Below, one piece after another: positions 26,303-34,941 of a stretch of DNA of 64,000 nt. The position numbers and the translations under genes were made by a program. A model generated the notes under the pieces. That model was not told the origin of the DNA and did no database searches. It saw only the letters and a program-made list of their open reading frames with translations. Position 1 is the stretch's first letter; the number at the start of each line of letters is the position of its first letter. The DNA comes from CADEFX01 sp046154585 (lineage in GTDB: Bacteria > Pseudomonadota > Alphaproteobacteria > Rhizobiales > Hyphomicrobiaceae): contig JBJXDX010000103.1 of the NCBI GenBank assembly GCA_046154585.1, positions 62,001 through 126,000 on the forward strand. Direction: 5' to 3'.

Positions 26303-26928
26303 GACTTCGTCTCCCGCTGCTTGGCGACAATGGCGCGGCGCGACGGTGCGTAGGCCGGCGTCGCGAACACGTCGAACAGGGCCTTGGTGACATCGTAGTG
26401 ATAAGCCAGGCCGCCGCGCTCCACACGTTCGATGGGGCCATCGGCGTAGCCGAGGCCAAGGCGGCAGGTGAGATCCATGTCCTTGGCGGTGGCCAGGCCT
26501 TCATCCAAGAACCTCAGCGCAGCGTTGTACTTCGGCCTGACGAGGCGATCGATGATGCGGCCCGGCTGATCGGAGCAAACGACGACCGTCAGCCCCGCGC
26601 TCTCGAGCACGGCCTTGGCCGCGGCGATGGCGCTGTCCTTGGTGCACGGCTGGCGCACCAGCTCGACGAGCTTGGAGGGTGCGTCACTGCCGTTGCAATA
26701 GCGCGCGAAGCCCAGGATGTTGGAGCCCTCCTCACCCGATGCCTCGCCGGTGTGAACACCCAGACTTTCCGTACCCAGCTCCACCAGGATCGCGGCCTTG
26801 CCGTCGTCCGGCACCAGCGCGGCCCCGAGATAGACGACGACGTCGGCATCCACGGTGGCGGCCGCAAGGAACGGATCGCTTTTCGGGAACGAACGGCTTT
26901 CGCCCTTGGCAATGACGCTGTAGCTCAC
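26299..26928 (-). CDS. 3-hydroxyacyl-CoA dehydrogenase C-terminal-domain protein, NAD domain degenerate
   Basis: 209 aa. The second half (CSDQPGRIIDRLVRPKYNAA, then LRFLDEGLATAKDMDLTCRL and GLGYADGPIERVERGG) is the dimerising helical domain of 3-hydroxyacyl-CoA dehydrogenases. The first 100 residues are too short for a Rossmann domain and lack GxGxxG. It starts 1 base after the full-length dehydrogenase stop... the two are adjacent on the minus strand and likely work together. It resembles the duplicated C-terminal domain of long 3HCDH enzymes (PaaH type) encoded as a separate chain. Confidence 0.65.
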   Translation of the reverse strand: MSYSVIAKGESRSFPKSDPFLAAATVDADVVVYLGAALVPDDGKAAILVELGTESLGVHTGEASGEEGSNILGFARYCNGSDAPSKLVELVRQPCTKDSAIAAAKAVLESAGLTVVVCSDQPGRIIDRLVRPKYNAALRFLDEGLATAKDMDLTCRLGLGYADGPIERVERGGLAYHYDVTKALFDVFATPAYAPSRRAIVAKQRETKS

Positions 26929-26929
26929 A

Positions 26930-27811
26930 TCAGCCTCCGAACATCTTGCCGCTGTCGTATTCGTAGAAACCGCGGCCGGATTTGCGCCCCAGGCGGCCGG
27001 CGGCGACCATGCGCGTCAGCAGCGGCGGCGCGGCGGCGCGCGGATCGAGCGTCACGGGATAAAAGGCCTCGCAGAGCCGCACCTGGGTATCGAGGCCGAC
27101 GAGATCGATCAGCTCGAGCGGGCCCATCTTGTAGCCGAGCGCCACCTTGATGGCGGTGTCGACATCAGCGGGGCTGGCGACGCCGGCCTCAACAGCACGG
27201 ATGGCGTCGTTGTTGAAGGGAACGAGCAGCGCGTTGAGGATGAAGCCGGGCTTGTCCTGCGTCTTGACGGGGAGCTGGCCGGCAGCCTCGCACCAGGCCC
27301 AGGCGGTTTTGAGCGTGGCGTCCGACGTGTTGATACCGGGCGAGACCTCGATCAGCTTCATGAGCTGAGCGGGCAGGCAGAAATGCAGGCCGACGACGCG
27401 GTCGTCGCGCCCCGAGCCCGAGGCAATCTCGGTGATGGAGAGGGTGGAGGTATTGGAGGCGAAGATTGTGGGCTCCGGGCACACCTTGCCGAGCTTACCG
27501 AGCAGATCCTTCTTGACGGAAAGGTCCTCGAACACGGCCTCGATGACGAGATCGGCGGCGGCGAGATTCTCCAGTTTCGTCGTGCGCGACAGGCGGCCCA
27601 TGACGGCGTCCTTGTCGGTGGCGCTCATCTTGCCGCGCTCGACGGACTTGGCGAAGAAGCCGTCCGTCTGCTTGGCCGCGCGATCGAGCGATGCGGAGGC
27701 CGTGTCGAAGCAGATGGTCGAGAAACCGGCCCGCGCCGCGACGATGGCGATGCCGGCGCCCATGGTGCCGCCGGCGCCGCAGACGGCAACCGTCTTGATG
27801 CTGGAGGTCAT
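26930..27811 (-). CDS. 3-hydroxyacyl-CoA (3-hydroxybutyryl-CoA type) dehydrogenase
   Basis: 293 aa, the usual length of PaaH/Hbd. The NAD-binding motif VAVCGAGGTMGAGIAIVAAR is at the N-terminus; IFASNTSTLSITEIA and GLHFCLPAQLMKLIEV (catalytic His in LHF) sit mid-protein; the C-terminal domain has KPGFILNALLVPFNNDAIR and GYKMGPLELIDLVGLD. It oxidises a 3-hydroxyacyl-CoA with NAD+. Its start overlaps the acyl-CoA dehydrogenase stop by 4 bases (ATGA). In this operon it would act after the BadI-like ring opening. The LHFCLPAQ stretch, where FNP is typical, hints at a non-standard substrate. Confidence 0.88.
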   Translation of the reverse strand: MTSSIKTVAVCGAGGTMGAGIAIVAARAGFSTICFDTASASLDRAAKQTDGFFAKSVERGKMSATDKDAVMGRLSRTTKLENLAAADLVIEAVFEDLSVKKDLLGKLGKVCPEPTIFASNTSTLSITEIASGSGRDDRVVGLHFCLPAQLMKLIEVSPGINTSDATLKTAWAWCEAAGQLPVKTQDKPGFILNALLVPFNNDAIRAVEAGVASPADVDTAIKVALGYKMGPLELIDLVGLDTQVRLCEAFYPVTLDPRAAAPPLLTRMVAAGRLGRKSGRGFYEYDSGKMFGG

Positions 27812-28974
27812 TTCTGCGCGAAGCTCCGCCCGATGAGTTGTCTGTGAACCTGGTTCGTGCCTTCCCAGATCTGTGTGATCTTGGCGTCGCGCATCAGGCG
27901 CTCCACGGGGAAGTCCCGGATATAGCCGTAGCCGCCGTGCATCTGCACGGCTTCGGTAGCGATGCGCATGGCGAGGTCGGAGGCGCGCATCTTCACCATC
28001 GATGATTCAACGCCGATGTCGGTGGCGCCGCTCTCGACGAGGCCCGCCACATAATCGAGCCAGGCTTCGCACATGGCGAGGTCGGTTGCCATGTCGGCGA
28101 GCGAGAACTGGTTGCCCTGGAAATCGATCACGCGCCGGCCGGACTGCCGCCGCTCGTTCATGTAAGCGACCATTTGCTCGAAGGCGGCCGTGGCGATGCC
28201 GAGCGCGTGCGCGGCGACGCTGGGGCGCGACTTGTTGAGGCACTGGAACAGGATATTGAGGCCGTCACCCGGGTTGCCGATCAAATTGGCGTGGGGCACG
28301 CGTGCGTTCTCGAACTTCAGCTCGACGGTCGGCGCGGCGCGATGGCCCATCTTGCTTTCGACGCGGCCGATGGAGAAGCCCGGTGTTCCCTTCTCGACGA
28401 TCAGGGTGGAGATGGCGGCCTTGGCATCATCGATCTCGGACCATTTGCCGAACAGCAGGATCATGTCGGCGACGTCGCCGTTGGAGATGAAGACCTTGCC
28501 GCCGTCGACGACGATGCTCTCGCCGTCGGGGCGGAAGCGCGTCGTCATGCCGGTGGCATCCGAACCGGCGTTGGGCTCGGTGATGGCGAGCGCGCCGAGC
28601 CCGCCTTCGGCGATGCGCGGCAGGAGGCGTGTCTTCTGCTCCTCGGTGCCGAAGTCGATGAGCGACTTCAGCCCGTGGAATGTCGTGGCGTAGATGATGC
28701 CGGTGGACGCGCAGGCGGCCGAGATGAGCTGCACGACGCGGAGGTAGAGGCGATAGCGCATGGGCGCGCCGCCATAGGCCTCGGGCACGAACAGCGCGTT
28801 GAGGCCAAGCTGCTGGATGGCGTCCATGCTTTCGCGCGGATACGCCTCGCTCTCGTCGTAGCGCGCGGCATTGGGCGCGATGACATCGCGGCACACGCGC
28901 TCGACGGACTCAAGGATCTGCCGCTCCTCCTCACTCCAATTGCGCCGCCGCTCCAGTTCCTCGAAGATTTTCAT
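27808..28974 (-). CDS. Acyl-CoA dehydrogenase
   Basis: 388 aa from ATG 28974. Complete ACAD fold: YGGAPMRYRLYLRVVQLIS, ALAITEPNAGSDATGMTTRF flavin motif, FENARVPHANLIGNPGDG, and C-terminal QMHGGYGYIRDFPVERLMRD plus IWEGTNQVHRQLIGR, in which the Glu of WEGT is the expected catalytic base. It introduces a 2,3-double bond into an acyl-CoA. It is coupled (ATGA overlap) to the hydroxyacyl-CoA dehydrogenase gene. A 285-base spacer with repeats separates it from the SDR gene upstream. By context it may dehydrogenate a cyclic or branched carboxyl-CoA (BadJ/AliB-like role). Confidence 0.9.
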   Translation of the reverse strand: MKIFEELERRRNWSEEERQILESVERVCRDVIAPNAARYDESEAYPRESMDAIQQLGLNALFVPEAYGGAPMRYRLYLRVVQLISAACASTGIIYATTFHGLKSLIDFGTEEQKTRLLPRIAEGGLGALAITEPNAGSDATGMTTRFRPDGESIVVDGGKVFISNGDVADMILLFGKWSEIDDAKAAISTLIVEKGTPGFSIGRVESKMGHRAAPTVELKFENARVPHANLIGNPGDGLNILFQCLNKSRPSVAAHALGIATAAFEQMVAYMNERRQSGRRVIDFQGNQFSLADMATDLAMCEAWLDYVAGLVESGATDIGVESSMVKMRASDLAMRIATEAVQMHGGYGYIRDFPVERLMRDAKITQIWEGTNQVHRQLIGRSFAQK

Positions 28975-29061
28975 CTCGTCATTCTCTGCAAGACGACCTG
29001 CATCGCCTTTGAGCAGCACAGGTTAGGGGATGAGTAAGGGCAACAGCCTTACCCCCAGCTG

Positions 29062-29105
29062 TTATCCCGGCCAAGGGAGCGTAGCGACCGCGAGCCGGGG
29101 TCCAG
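29062..29105. repeat. Dispersed repeat type B, copy 2
   Basis: ttatcccggccaagggagcg continues to agcgaccgcgagccggggtc. The ends cccggc / gccggg are complementary and can form a hairpin around the middle. Related to the element at 16721-16760. It directly precedes repeat type A copy 3 in the gap between two genes. Confidence 0.55.
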
Positions 29106-29133
29106 CGCCATGCAACGGGCGCCTGCCGCCCCT

Positions 29134-29214
29134 GACTCTGGGTCCCGGGTCGCGCGCGAGAACGAACGTCATGCCGACCGGCACGGCATCGGCTCGCGCT
29201 TGCCCGGGATGACA
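29134..29214. repeat. Dispersed palindromic repeat type A, copy 3
   Basis: gactctgggtcccgggtcgc at the left and gcgcttgcccgggatgaca at the right, like copies 1, 2 and 4, with a different middle. It lies between the SDR and acyl-CoA dehydrogenase genes of the catabolic operon and could form a stable RNA hairpin within the transcript. Confidence 0.8.
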
Positions 29215-29259
29215 GGCCCGTTTGCGACGAGGCACTGGTTCTGGTCGCGTCCGTCATCG

Positions 29260-29967
29260 TCATTGCACAATACTCTGGGCGCCGTCGGCGTAGATGGTTA
29301 CGCCGGTGAGGAAGCCGATGTCGGTGGTGAAGAGCGAGACGACGAGGCGCGCGACCTCCTCGGGCTCGCCTGCGCGGCCGACCGGCACACGCTTTTCGAG
29401 CCAGCGCCGGAAGCCGTCGTTCTTGAGATATTCCTTGTTGAGGTCGGTGGCGATGAAGCCCGGCGCGACGTTGAGCACGCGCACTTTGTCAGATGCCCAC
29501 TCGACCGCGAGGCAGCGCGTGATGGCAGCGACGGCGGCCTTGGAAGCGCAGTAGGCGAGTGAGCGGGGCACGCCGAGCCGGTCGTAGAATGAGCCGATGT
29601 TGACGATGAGCCCACCGCCCGCGCGTTTCAGTTGCGGATAGACCTCGCGAGCCGCGACGAATGCGGAGGTCGCATTGTTGTGCATCAGCTTGTCGAAATC
29701 GGCGGCGGACAAAGTGGCGCTGTCGGCTTCCTCGTAGAGACCGGCGTTGTTGACGAGGCCGGCGATAGGGCCCTTCGCGGCGACGGCCGCAACGGCCGCC
29801 TTGATCGAGGCTTCGTCGGACACGTCGCAGACAAAGCCTTCTCCGGCGGCCGACTTGCCGGATCGAGTCAGGCCGGCCACTCGGAAACCGCGCCCGGCCA
29901 GCTCCGAGGCGATGGCCGCGCCGATGCCGCGGCTAGCTCCCGTGATGAGGATGTAACCGTCAGCCAT
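29260..29967 (-). CDS. Short-chain dehydrogenase/reductase (BadH/FabG-like)
   Basis: 235 aa from ATG 29967, which overlaps the hydratase stop by 8 bases. Classical SDR: GASRGIGAAIA cofactor motif near residue 12, LVNNAG near 78, catalytic Ser in NIGSFYDRLG and YCASKAA (Tyr-x3-Lys) near 140-155, and APGFIATDL near 175. The NAD(P)-binding Rossmann fold oxidises a hydroxyl, commonly a 3-hydroxyacyl-CoA or a ring alcohol. In Rhodopseudomonas-type cyclohexanecarboxylate degradation BadH performs this step between a hydratase and a BadI-like hydrolase, both encoded here. Confidence 0.88.
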   Translation of the reverse strand: MADGYILITGASRGIGAAIASELAGRGFRVAGLTRSGKSAAGEGFVCDVSDEASIKAAVAAVAAKGPIAGLVNNAGLYEEADSATLSAADFDKLMHNNATSAFVAAREVYPQLKRAGGGLIVNIGSFYDRLGVPRSLAYCASKAAVAAITRCLAVEWASDKVRVLNVAPGFIATDLNKEYLKNDGFRRWLEKRVPVGRAGEPEEVARLVVSLFTTDIGFLTGVTIYADGAQSIVQ

Positions 29968-30727
29968 CGACAAAACTCGCGCGGCGCTTTTCCTCGAAGG
30001 CGGCGGTGCCTTCGGCGGCGTCCTTGGTCTGGAAAGCCAGCGTGGAGAGATCCGCCTCGATCTTCAGGCCCTCGTGCACGGGCACGTCGAGCGCGCGCTT
30101 GACGGCTGAGCGTGCGAAGCCAAGCACAGGCAGGCTGAAGCCGGTGAACTCGCGCGCGAAGGCCATGCCGGCCTCCACGGGGTCGCTATCGACGATGCGA
30201 TTGACGAGGCCGATGCGCTCGGCTTCCTCTGCCGCAACGGTACGGCCGGTCATGATCATTTCCAGCGCACGCGCTTCGCCGACGACGCGCGGCAGACGCT
30301 GCGTGCCGCCGTAGCCCGGCACCAGACCGAGCTTGATCTCGGGCAGTCCGACCTTGGCGTTCTTGGTCGCCAGCCGGAACGTGCAAGCAAGCGCCAGCTC
30401 CAGACCGCCGCCGAAGGCATAGCCGTTGATGACGGCCACCGAGGCGATGGGCAGCGTGTCGAGCTTGGAGAAAATGGCCTGGCCGAGCTCGGCGCCGCGC
30501 TTCTGGGCAGAGAGCTCGCGATTGCGCAGCTCCTTGATGTCGGCGCCGGCGCAGAAGGCTTTGGTCCCAGCGCCCGTGATGATGAGCGCGCGCGCCTTCG
30601 ACTTCGCCACCTCGTCGAGGGCGCGGCCGATGTCCTCGATAATCTTGAACGACAGGGCGTTGAGCGCTTCGGGACGGTTCAACGTCAGGATGGCGAACTC
30701 GTCGCGCGTGCCAAGCTCCACAGCCAT
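29960..30727 (-). CDS. Enoyl-CoA hydratase (BadK-like)
   Basis: 255 aa. Crotonase fold: FAILTLNRPEALNALSFKII, then FCAGADIKELRNREL oxyanion region and GYAFGGGLELALACTFRLAT, followed by LPEIKLGLVPGYGGTQRLPR with the second catalytic Glu. The C-terminal helices are complete. ATG 30727 shares one base with the CoA-ligase stop (TGATG), indicating coupling. It hydrates an enoyl-CoA produced by the dehydrogenase; in the proposed pathway it acts on the ring-unsaturated carboxyl-CoA. Confidence 0.92.
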   Translation of the reverse strand: MAVELGTRDEFAILTLNRPEALNALSFKIIEDIGRALDEVAKSKARALIITGAGTKAFCAGADIKELRNRELSAQKRGAELGQAIFSKLDTLPIASVAVINGYAFGGGLELALACTFRLATKNAKVGLPEIKLGLVPGYGGTQRLPRVVGEARALEMIMTGRTVAAEEAERIGLVNRIVDSDPVEAGMAFAREFTGFSLPVLGFARSAVKRALDVPVHEGLKIEADLSTLAFQTKDAAEGTAAFEEKRRASFVDG

Positions 30728-32352
30728 CAGGCGACCTCCTGTTTGCCGGTGAAGCGGATGGGCACGGGGGCGAGCTCTCCGCGTTTCACCATGTCGACGA
30801 GCGAGCGTTTCAGGATCTTGCCGGAGGCCGTCAGTGGAAACGCGTCGGCCTTCAGGAAGAATTCCGGCATGTCGTACTTGGAGAGGCCTTCGGCCGCGAG
30901 ATGCGCGAGCAGGGCCTCGGACGACACGTCGCCGATGATGGCGATGCAGACGCGCTCGCCGAGGCGCTCGTCGGCGACAGGGAACACGGCGCAACGAGCG
31001 ACAGCCGTGTTGCGCAGGGCCAGAGCCTCGATGTGCGAGGGATAGATGTTGTGGCCGCCGCGGATGATGAGATCCTTGAGGCGGCCTTCGATGCGCAGGT
31101 TGCCCTTGTCATCGAGCACGCCGAGATCGCCGGACAGGAACCAGCCGCTCCGATTGAAGCTCGACTCGGTCGCCTCCTGGTTGCCGAAGTAGCCGAGCAT
31201 CAGCGCCGCGCCGCGGCCGGTGATTTGCCCGACCGTTCCCGGCGGCACCTCGCGATCCTGGTCGGCGGGATCGAACAGTTTGATCTCATAGGCTGGACCG
31301 CCGCGGCCGCAGGTCTCGATGATGGTAGCGGTGTCGTCGGTCGGGTGCGTGTACTGGTGCGAGGAGCTCTCGGTCATGCCGTAGACGTTCTGCGGCTTGA
31401 TGCCTTGCAGAACGAACGCCTCGGCGACCGTGGGCGGGATGGGCGAGCCCGCCATGTAGAACACCTCGACCGAGCCGATGCGCGCCATGCCGCGCTTGCT
31501 CTGCTCGGCGAGCATATCCATGGCGTGCGTGGGCACGCCCATGCAGTAGGTGGCGCCGGTCTCGACGATCCAGTCGAGGCGGCCGGTGCCGGCGGGCGGA
31601 TCATCAGTAATGAGCGTGCAGCCGGCGACGAGCCACTGCGCGACCGCCACCCAGGCAATGTGATGGGAGAGCGGCGAGAGGGTCAGCAGGCGCGTCGACG
31701 GGCCGTGATTCCAGTCGCGTACCATGTCGCGCGGATTGGCAAGCAGCGAGTTGTCCGAGTGCATGACGCACTTGGGCGCGCCGGTGGTGCCCGACGTGAA
31801 GGCGAGATAGCGCACGGTGTCGGGATTGTTCCAGATGGGAGCGGCGAGAGGGTGCTGCAGAGGGGCCGGCAGGCTGCCGACGTCATAGGTTTTCTTGAGC
31901 GAGCTTACGTCGTTCAGCAGCGCCTTGAGATCGGTTTTGCTGCCGTCCGAACCCCAGCCTGGCTCCGTGACGAGGGCACGTGTCCCCAGCCGCGTCAGCA
32001 GCGTGCAGATCTCCGCACAGGTATAGGTCCGGTGCAGGGAGGGGTTGCAGGCGAAGCCTTCGCGGGCGCAGGCGAAGAAGGTAACAACCGCGTCGAGCCG
32101 GTTGCCCATCCAGAGCGAGACGACATCGCCGGGCACGAGGCCGGCGGCCACCAGATCGGCCGCCATGGCATCGACGTGGAGGTGCAGTTCGCCCCAGGTG
32201 AGCTGGCGCGATCCGTCGCGCAGGGCCGGATCGGAGGGCCGCTCGCGGGCGTGCCGCGCCATCAGGGCGAAGAACGTGTCGCGGCCCCACAGTCCGGCGT
32301 CGTGATAGCTCTTTGCCCGCGCCGGATCGTGTAGCGTCAGGTAGGGACGCAT
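30727..32352 (-). CDS. Acyl-CoA synthetase (AMP-forming), cyclohexanecarboxylate-ligase-like
   Basis: 541 aa of the ANL superfamily. AMP-binding P-loop FTSGTTGAPKCVMHS near residue 193, adenine motif VYGMTESSSHQYTHP near 325, GDLGVLDDKGNLRIEGRLKD hinge near 420, and catalytic Lys in LTASGKILKRS near 512. It activates a carboxylic acid to its CoA thioester at the start of the pathway. It starts 3 bases after the stop of the BadI-like gene and shares a base with the hydratase start. Among ANL subfamilies it most resembles AliA/BadA-neighbour ligases, but substrate choice cannot be read from motifs. Confidence 0.88.
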   Translation of the reverse strand: MRPYLTLHDPARAKSYHDAGLWGRDTFFALMARHARERPSDPALRDGSRQLTWGELHLHVDAMAADLVAAGLVPGDVVSLWMGNRLDAVVTFFACAREGFACNPSLHRTYTCAEICTLLTRLGTRALVTEPGWGSDGSKTDLKALLNDVSSLKKTYDVGSLPAPLQHPLAAPIWNNPDTVRYLAFTSGTTGAPKCVMHSDNSLLANPRDMVRDWNHGPSTRLLTLSPLSHHIAWVAVAQWLVAGCTLITDDPPAGTGRLDWIVETGATYCMGVPTHAMDMLAEQSKRGMARIGSVEVFYMAGSPIPPTVAEAFVLQGIKPQNVYGMTESSSHQYTHPTDDTATIIETCGRGGPAYEIKLFDPADQDREVPPGTVGQITGRGAALMLGYFGNQEATESSFNRSGWFLSGDLGVLDDKGNLRIEGRLKDLIIRGGHNIYPSHIEALALRNTAVARCAVFPVADERLGERVCIAIIGDVSSEALLAHLAAEGLSKYDMPEFFLKADAFPLTASGKILKRSLVDMVKRGELAPVPIRFTGKQEVA

Positions 32353-32355
32353 GTC

Positions 32356-33189
32356 TCAGCTCCCGAACTTATCCGGATCGGGCTTGCGTTTCTCGGCGAA
32401 CGACTTCGACAGCTCCTTGGACTCGTCGGAGTCAAGATAACCGCGCAGCAGCAGATCGTGCGCCATGCGCGAGAGGCCCGACACGCCGCCGTGGCGGGCG
32501 TTGAAGGCGCCCTTGATGGCGGCGAGCGCAAACGGACCGCGATCGGCGATCTCGAGCGCCATGGCGCGCGTTTCCTCGGCGAGCTTATCGTCGGGCACGA
32601 CCTTGTTGACGAGGCCCCATTCCAGCGCCTGCTTGGCGGTCAGGCGGATGTTGCGGAACCACATTTCCTTGGCGCGCTTCTTGCCGATCAGGTCTTCGAG
32701 ATGCCACGTGCCGTAACCTGCATCGAACGAGCCCATCATCGGCCCGACCTGGCGGAAGACCGCGCTTTCCTTGGCGATGGTGAGGTCGCACACGCAGTGC
32801 AGCACGTGGCCGCCGCCGACGGCGAAGCCATTGACCGAGGCGATCACCGGCTTCTGCAGCTTCTCGATGGATTCGTACATCTCGAGCGTGGGCAGAACAC
32901 CGGCGTAGAGATTGGTGTCCTCCATACCATCCTTGCGGCCGCCGATGCAGAAGAACTTGTCGCCGGCACCGGTGATGACGAGCACACGCGTCCGCGTCTC
33001 GCGGCGGATGTCGTTGATGCAGTCGCGGATCTCGTGGCACATCACGTGATTGAACATGTTGCCATCGTGCGGCCTATTCAGCGTGATGGTGCCGATGGGG
33101 CCGTCTTCGGAATACAGGATGGTCTCGTAGGACAAGGCGGTCTTCCCGGATTGCGCCAGCACTTGCCGGCGATTGGTGCGTTTCTGCAT
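32356..33189 (-). CDS. BadI/MenB-like crotonase (ring-opening hydrolase or DHNA-CoA synthase type)
   Basis: 277 aa. Crotonase fold with the hallmarks of the BadI/MenB branch: VNGFAVGGGHVLHCVCDLTI, RQVGPMMGSFDAGYGTWHL (the Asp-x-Gly-Tyr-Gly motif) and KKRAKEMWFRNIRLTAKQAL. BadI of Rhodopseudomonas palustris hydrolyses 2-ketocyclohexanecarboxyl-CoA to pimelyl-CoA; MenB does the reverse type of Claisen/Dieckmann chemistry in menaquinone synthesis. No other men genes are present, and the CoA ligase, SDR, hydratase and dehydrogenases of this operon favour a ring-cleaving role. The first 18 residues look unstructured; a TTG at about 33135 is a possible shorter start. Confidence 0.75.
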   Translation of the reverse strand: MQKRTNRRQVLAQSGKTALSYETILYSEDGPIGTITLNRPHDGNMFNHVMCHEIRDCINDIRRETRTRVLVITGAGDKFFCIGGRKDGMEDTNLYAGVLPTLEMYESIEKLQKPVIASVNGFAVGGGHVLHCVCDLTIAKESAVFRQVGPMMGSFDAGYGTWHLEDLIGKKRAKEMWFRNIRLTAKQALEWGLVNKVVPDDKLAEETRAMALEIADRGPFALAAIKGAFNARHGGVSGLSRMAHDLLLRGYLDSDESKELSKSFAEKRKPDPDKFGS

Positions 33190-33260
33190 GCCGGGTTTGG
33201 CGGCCCGGGCTCAGGGGCACAATACGGCAAGCGACCGTGTTGTCCACATGGGCCCATGAG

Positions 33261-33923
33261 TCAGAACGAGTGCGGGGCCTTGGCCTTTGCCGCGGCGACG
33301 CAGCGCCTGCGCTCCCACACCTGCTCAGGCGCGCAGGGGATACCGATTTTCTTGTTGCGCGGGGGCAGCTCCTCGGCCGCGGGACGGCGCAGCTCGTCCT
33401 CCGCGGTGAGGACGGAATCCTCGCCGCGATTTTCGCGTACGGCCCATTGTGTCTCGCGTCTGGTCAGGATGAATTGCGTCAGTTGCTTGTCGTACAGGGG
33501 CGGCGTCCAACGCGCGCCCTTCTCGGCAAACGAGGCGGCGCCGGCCTGGAGGGTGATGGTGATCTCGGTGTCGCTGATGGTGGTCAGATGACAGGCGAGG
33601 CCGGCGACCCAGATGTAGCCCTCCTCCACCTGCTTGGCGCCGGGCGCCTTGGGCGTGGTGAGATCGAACGGGTTCGCAGGCGGCGATTTCATGCGATAGC
33701 CGATGTAGTAGTTGTGTCCGGCATCGAGCCAATTGGTGGAGATTTGGCGGCGCACCTCGGCGACGGCCTCGGCGTGAAGCGGCGCCTCGGCCTTGTCACA
33801 TGGGACGGGGGCTTGCGCGCACGCGTAGGCGGCCGTTACAGCAAGGGCCGTGACGACGGTGGCGAGCAAGCGGAGGCTCTGCGATGTTGCGGGCATCGGC
33901 ATGACTTGCGGCAGATACGCCAT
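33261..33923 (-). CDS. Secreted hypothetical protein
   Basis: 220 aa with an N-terminal signal peptide (LRLLATVVTALAVTAAYACA, cut about residue 37). The mature part has four Cys residues, a His/Tyr-rich stretch SWLDAGHNYY-like near residue 65 and a beta-rich core (TEITITLQAGAASFAEKGAR). I recognise no family. It lies between the BadI-like gene (72 bases) and the alpha/beta hydrolase gene (53 bases), same direction, so it may be transcribed with them, but a periplasmic role in the pathway is speculation. Confidence 0.55.
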   Translation of the reverse strand: MAYLPQVMPMPATSQSLRLLATVVTALAVTAAYACAQAPVPCDKAEAPLHAEAVAEVRRQISTNWLDAGHNYYIGYRMKSPPANPFDLTTPKAPGAKQVEEGYIWVAGLACHLTTISDTEITITLQAGAASFAEKGARWTPPLYDKQLTQFILTRRETQWAVRENRGEDSVLTAEDELRRPAAEELPPRNKKIGIPCAPEQVWERRRCVAAAKAKAPHSF

Positions 33924-33976
33924 AACTCAGGACAGCGAAACGTCGCTCTTCTCGTATGGGTAACGTCGCCCGACCA

Positions 33977-34861
33977 TCACGCCTTCATGCCGGTGATGGA
34001 AGCGGTAACGGCTCGGGGATCGCGGGTAGGCCAGCGACCGCTTTCGACCTGCGCCAGGAAGTTGCCGACGATGCGGTTGAATTCGTCCGGGTCCTCGATG
34101 TTGATGGTGTGGCCGGCATTCGGCATCACGGCCAGCGCCGATGACGCGATGTTCTGCTTCATGAGCACGCCGGGCAGCAGGCAGGGCCAGTCCTCGTCGC
34201 CGGTGATGATGAGCGTCGGCACAGCGAGCTTCTTCATGTCGTCGATGAGCTCATAGAGAGAGGGCCGCTCGCGCTGGACGCCAAGCTGCGTATTGGCCGA
34301 GCCGAGCGCAGAGTGCTCCGCCAGCATGCGCTTGAACTCCGCAAAGCCGCGCGGGTCCTTGTTCTCGAACTGTACGCGCGTGGGGCCGTAGGCATAGGCC
34401 TCGGCAAACGTATCCATGCCCTTGGACTTGATGAAGTCGGCGATGGTTTTGGCTTCCGCCTTGAAGCGCTGGCGTTGGTCGGGCTCGGCGCCGTAGCCGC
34501 AGCCGCCGACGCAAAGCGAAAGGGCACGCGCGGCATGCCGGAAGCCGAAATGCAGCGTGGCGAAACCGCCCATGGAGAGGCCGACGATGTGCGCCTTGTC
34601 CGCACCGGCGGCGTCGAGTACGGCCGCTATATCGTTGGCGGCGCGGGCCTGTGAGTAAGAGGCGGGCTGCTCCGGCACATCCGACGGCGGATAGCCGCGC
34701 GCGTTGTAGGCGATGCAGCGGTAGGTGCGGCCGAAGTGACGCATCTGCGGCTCCCAACTCCGCATATCGCCGGCGAACTCGTGCACGAAGATGACCGTCT
34801 GCCCCGCGCCGGTTTCCTCGTAATAGAGACGAATGCCGTCTTCCGCCGTCGCATAGGCCAT
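33977..34861 (-). CDS. Alpha/beta hydrolase (MhpC/BphD-like)
   Basis: 294 aa. The lid-containing alpha/beta fold shows oxyanion HEFAGDMRSWEP near residue 27, nucleophile elbow GLSMGGFATLHFG with Ser near 96, Asp in ITGDEDWPC near 228, and His in NAGHTINIEDPDEF near 255. Members hydrolyse esters, lactones, enol-lactones or C-C bonds of ring-fission products. It is the first gene of the minus-strand catabolic run and may prepare the acid that the CoA ligase activates. Promoter is presumably in the repeat-containing 252-base gap upstream. Confidence 0.85.
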   Translation of the reverse strand: MAYATAEDGIRLYYEETGAGQTVIFVHEFAGDMRSWEPQMRHFGRTYRCIAYNARGYPPSDVPEQPASYSQARAANDIAAVLDAAGADKAHIVGLSMGGFATLHFGFRHAARALSLCVGGCGYGAEPDQRQRFKAEAKTIADFIKSKGMDTFAEAYAYGPTRVQFENKDPRGFAEFKRMLAEHSALGSANTQLGVQRERPSLYELIDDMKKLAVPTLIITGDEDWPCLLPGVLMKQNIASSALAVMPNAGHTINIEDPDEFNRIVGNFLAQVESGRWPTRDPRAVTASITGMKA

Positions 34862-34941
34862 TGGCTGCTCCCGTGGGGTGGCTTTTGACGGCAGCCTATC
34901 GCTTTTCGAGCCCGGATTGAAATAATCGAGACGAGGGCACA

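Noticed and set aside
32356..33189. Menaquinone MenB
   Set aside because: Motifs fit MenB as well as BadI, but no other men genes are near and the operon is catabolic in content.
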